DNA from: an uncultured Bacilli bacterium
GTDB taxonomy: Bacteria > Bacillota_I > Bacilli_A > RFN20 > CAG-826
Assembly: GCA_944358895.1 (NCBI GenBank)
Contig: CALVSB010000016.1
Coordinates: 1-33,771, forward strand
Direction: 5' to 3'
DNA length: 33,771 bases
The position numbers were made by a program, and so were the translations under genes. Below are positions 33,230-33,771 of the stretch, piece after piece. The notes below the pieces were generated by a model. It was not told the DNA's origin, made no database searches, and saw nothing but the letters and a program-made list of their open reading frames with translations. Within the stretch, counting starts at the first letter, position 1, and each line of letters starts with the position of its first letter.

Positions 33230-33695
33230 GGCCCCATTCGTCGACGGCCCGGACGATGGCCCGGTAGGCATCCTCCCCGTAGACCGCGGAGAAGGCCTCC
33301 TCCGGCGTCATCGACCCGAGGTTCCGGTTCCTCCTGGCGTTCATCCTGAGCCCGATGCGCGCGATTTCCTCCGCCTCCCAGCAGTCGACCGACTCCCCCT
33401 TGGGGACGGTTCCCCTTATCACCCCGTTCGTGGCCTCGACGGAGGCCTTCTCGGTCGAGGAGTAGGGATGGCAGTAGAAGACGGCGGAGAGCTGCTCCCC
33501 GGTGGCCGGGTCCGACTCGATCTGCTCCCGGCACCAGAAGCACGGGTCGTTGTCGGTCAGGAGGACGGGGAACACCCTGGCGAAGCCCTCGGGCCCGAGG
33601 GCTTCCCTGAGCAGCCCGAAGAAGGACGCGACGTCGGCTGACGAGCCCTTCCTCAGCTTGGCCGTTATGGTCACCCTCGTCCTGACGTTTCTCAT
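33216..33695 (-). pseudogene. IS30-type transposase, C-terminal fragment
   Basis: 159 residues matching the second half of an IS30-family DDE transposase: FPVLLTDNDPCFW (second catalytic Asp), FYCHPYSSTEKASVEATNGV with the catalytic Glu and N-G, then IRGTVPKGE. The N-terminal DNA-binding domain and the first Asp are missing. Upstream of the ATG at 33695, all three minus frames contain stops between 33706 and 33740, so the gene cannot simply continue to the window edge. The fragment is very GC-rich and differs from its neighbours in codon choice, as if acquired from a high-GC bacterium such as an actinobacterium; that origin is inference. Confidence 0.8.
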
Positions 33696-33771
33696 GTATC
33701 CTCAAATTATCCTATGTCTAGTCTAATCGGCTTCTAAAAGGCAGTATTCCCCCGTATCCAAAGGAGGAAGC

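Noticed and set aside
33088..33705. Longer minus-strand frame over the transposase fragment
   Set aside because: The DDE transposase motifs are in the other frame (33216-33695); this one reads low-complexity Arg/Gly-rich sequence.

Overview
The window is a gene-dense, GC-rich stretch of bacterial chromosome. It carries housekeeping genes (gltX, pyrG, gmk, acpP, uppP, cysK-cysE, a Trk potassium system) and three tRNA genes. TGA works as a stop codon, with several ATGA and TGATG overlaps. Shine-Dalgarno (SD) sequences are of the Gram-positive AGGAGG type, and the tRNA-Glu genes have the GGCCC acceptor common in Bacillota. No outer-membrane or secretin gene is present. I infer an uncultured gut-type Bacillota, perhaps a GC-rich relative of the RF39/RFN20/Erysipelotrichia lineages; the lineage is a guess, the phylum is more secure.

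Layout. 1-1934: gltX followed by tRNA-Glu(CTC) with its own promoter and a terminator. 1935-3340: a HxlR-type and a TetR-type regulator on the minus strand, and a divergent small membrane protein. 3482-5958: pyrG overlapping a lipid kinase gene. 6055-8460: a large four-helix membrane protein with a Glu/Pro-rich stalk and a conserved C-terminal domain. 8506-9311: a short-chain dehydrogenase split by a frameshift at a T8 run, facing gmk. 9990-14634: a compact nine-gene operon for a Tad/Flp-type pilus or secretion machine, ending in a 48-residue pilin-like protein. 14729-16224: acpP, tRNA-Asn, tRNA-Glu(TTC) and uppP. 16305-17941: a cupin and carboxymuconolactone-decarboxylase-like pair convergent with a LysR regulator. 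18016-19829: acetyltransferase, cyclophilin-like lipoprotein and RibD-type reductase. 19875-22345: esterase-cysK-cysE. 22435-25529: MarR regulator plus fused ABC exporter. 25613-28197: an ECF-like sigma factor, a membrane-anchored serpin-like protein and a membrane protein. 28304-30276: a TetR regulator, then sirtuin-DUF5662. 30300-33052: two unequal TrkA proteins and TrkH. 33216-33695: remnant of an IS30-type transposase.

The most interesting signals are these. (i) The small Tad-like operon has three unrecognised leading genes. (ii) The sigma factor/serpin-like/membrane protein operon looks like an envelope-sensing module. (iii) In at least seven genes at the head of transcripts a -10-like hexamer lies 6-7 bases before the start codon with no SD, which suggests leaderless mRNAs, while genes inside operons carry good SDs. 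Five promoters with a TTG-type -35 and an exact 17-base spacer support the -10 assignments. (iv) An 11-bp perfect inverted repeat brackets the tRNA-Asn promoter. (v) The Trk regulator is split into one subunit with and one without the nucleotide-binding glycine motif.
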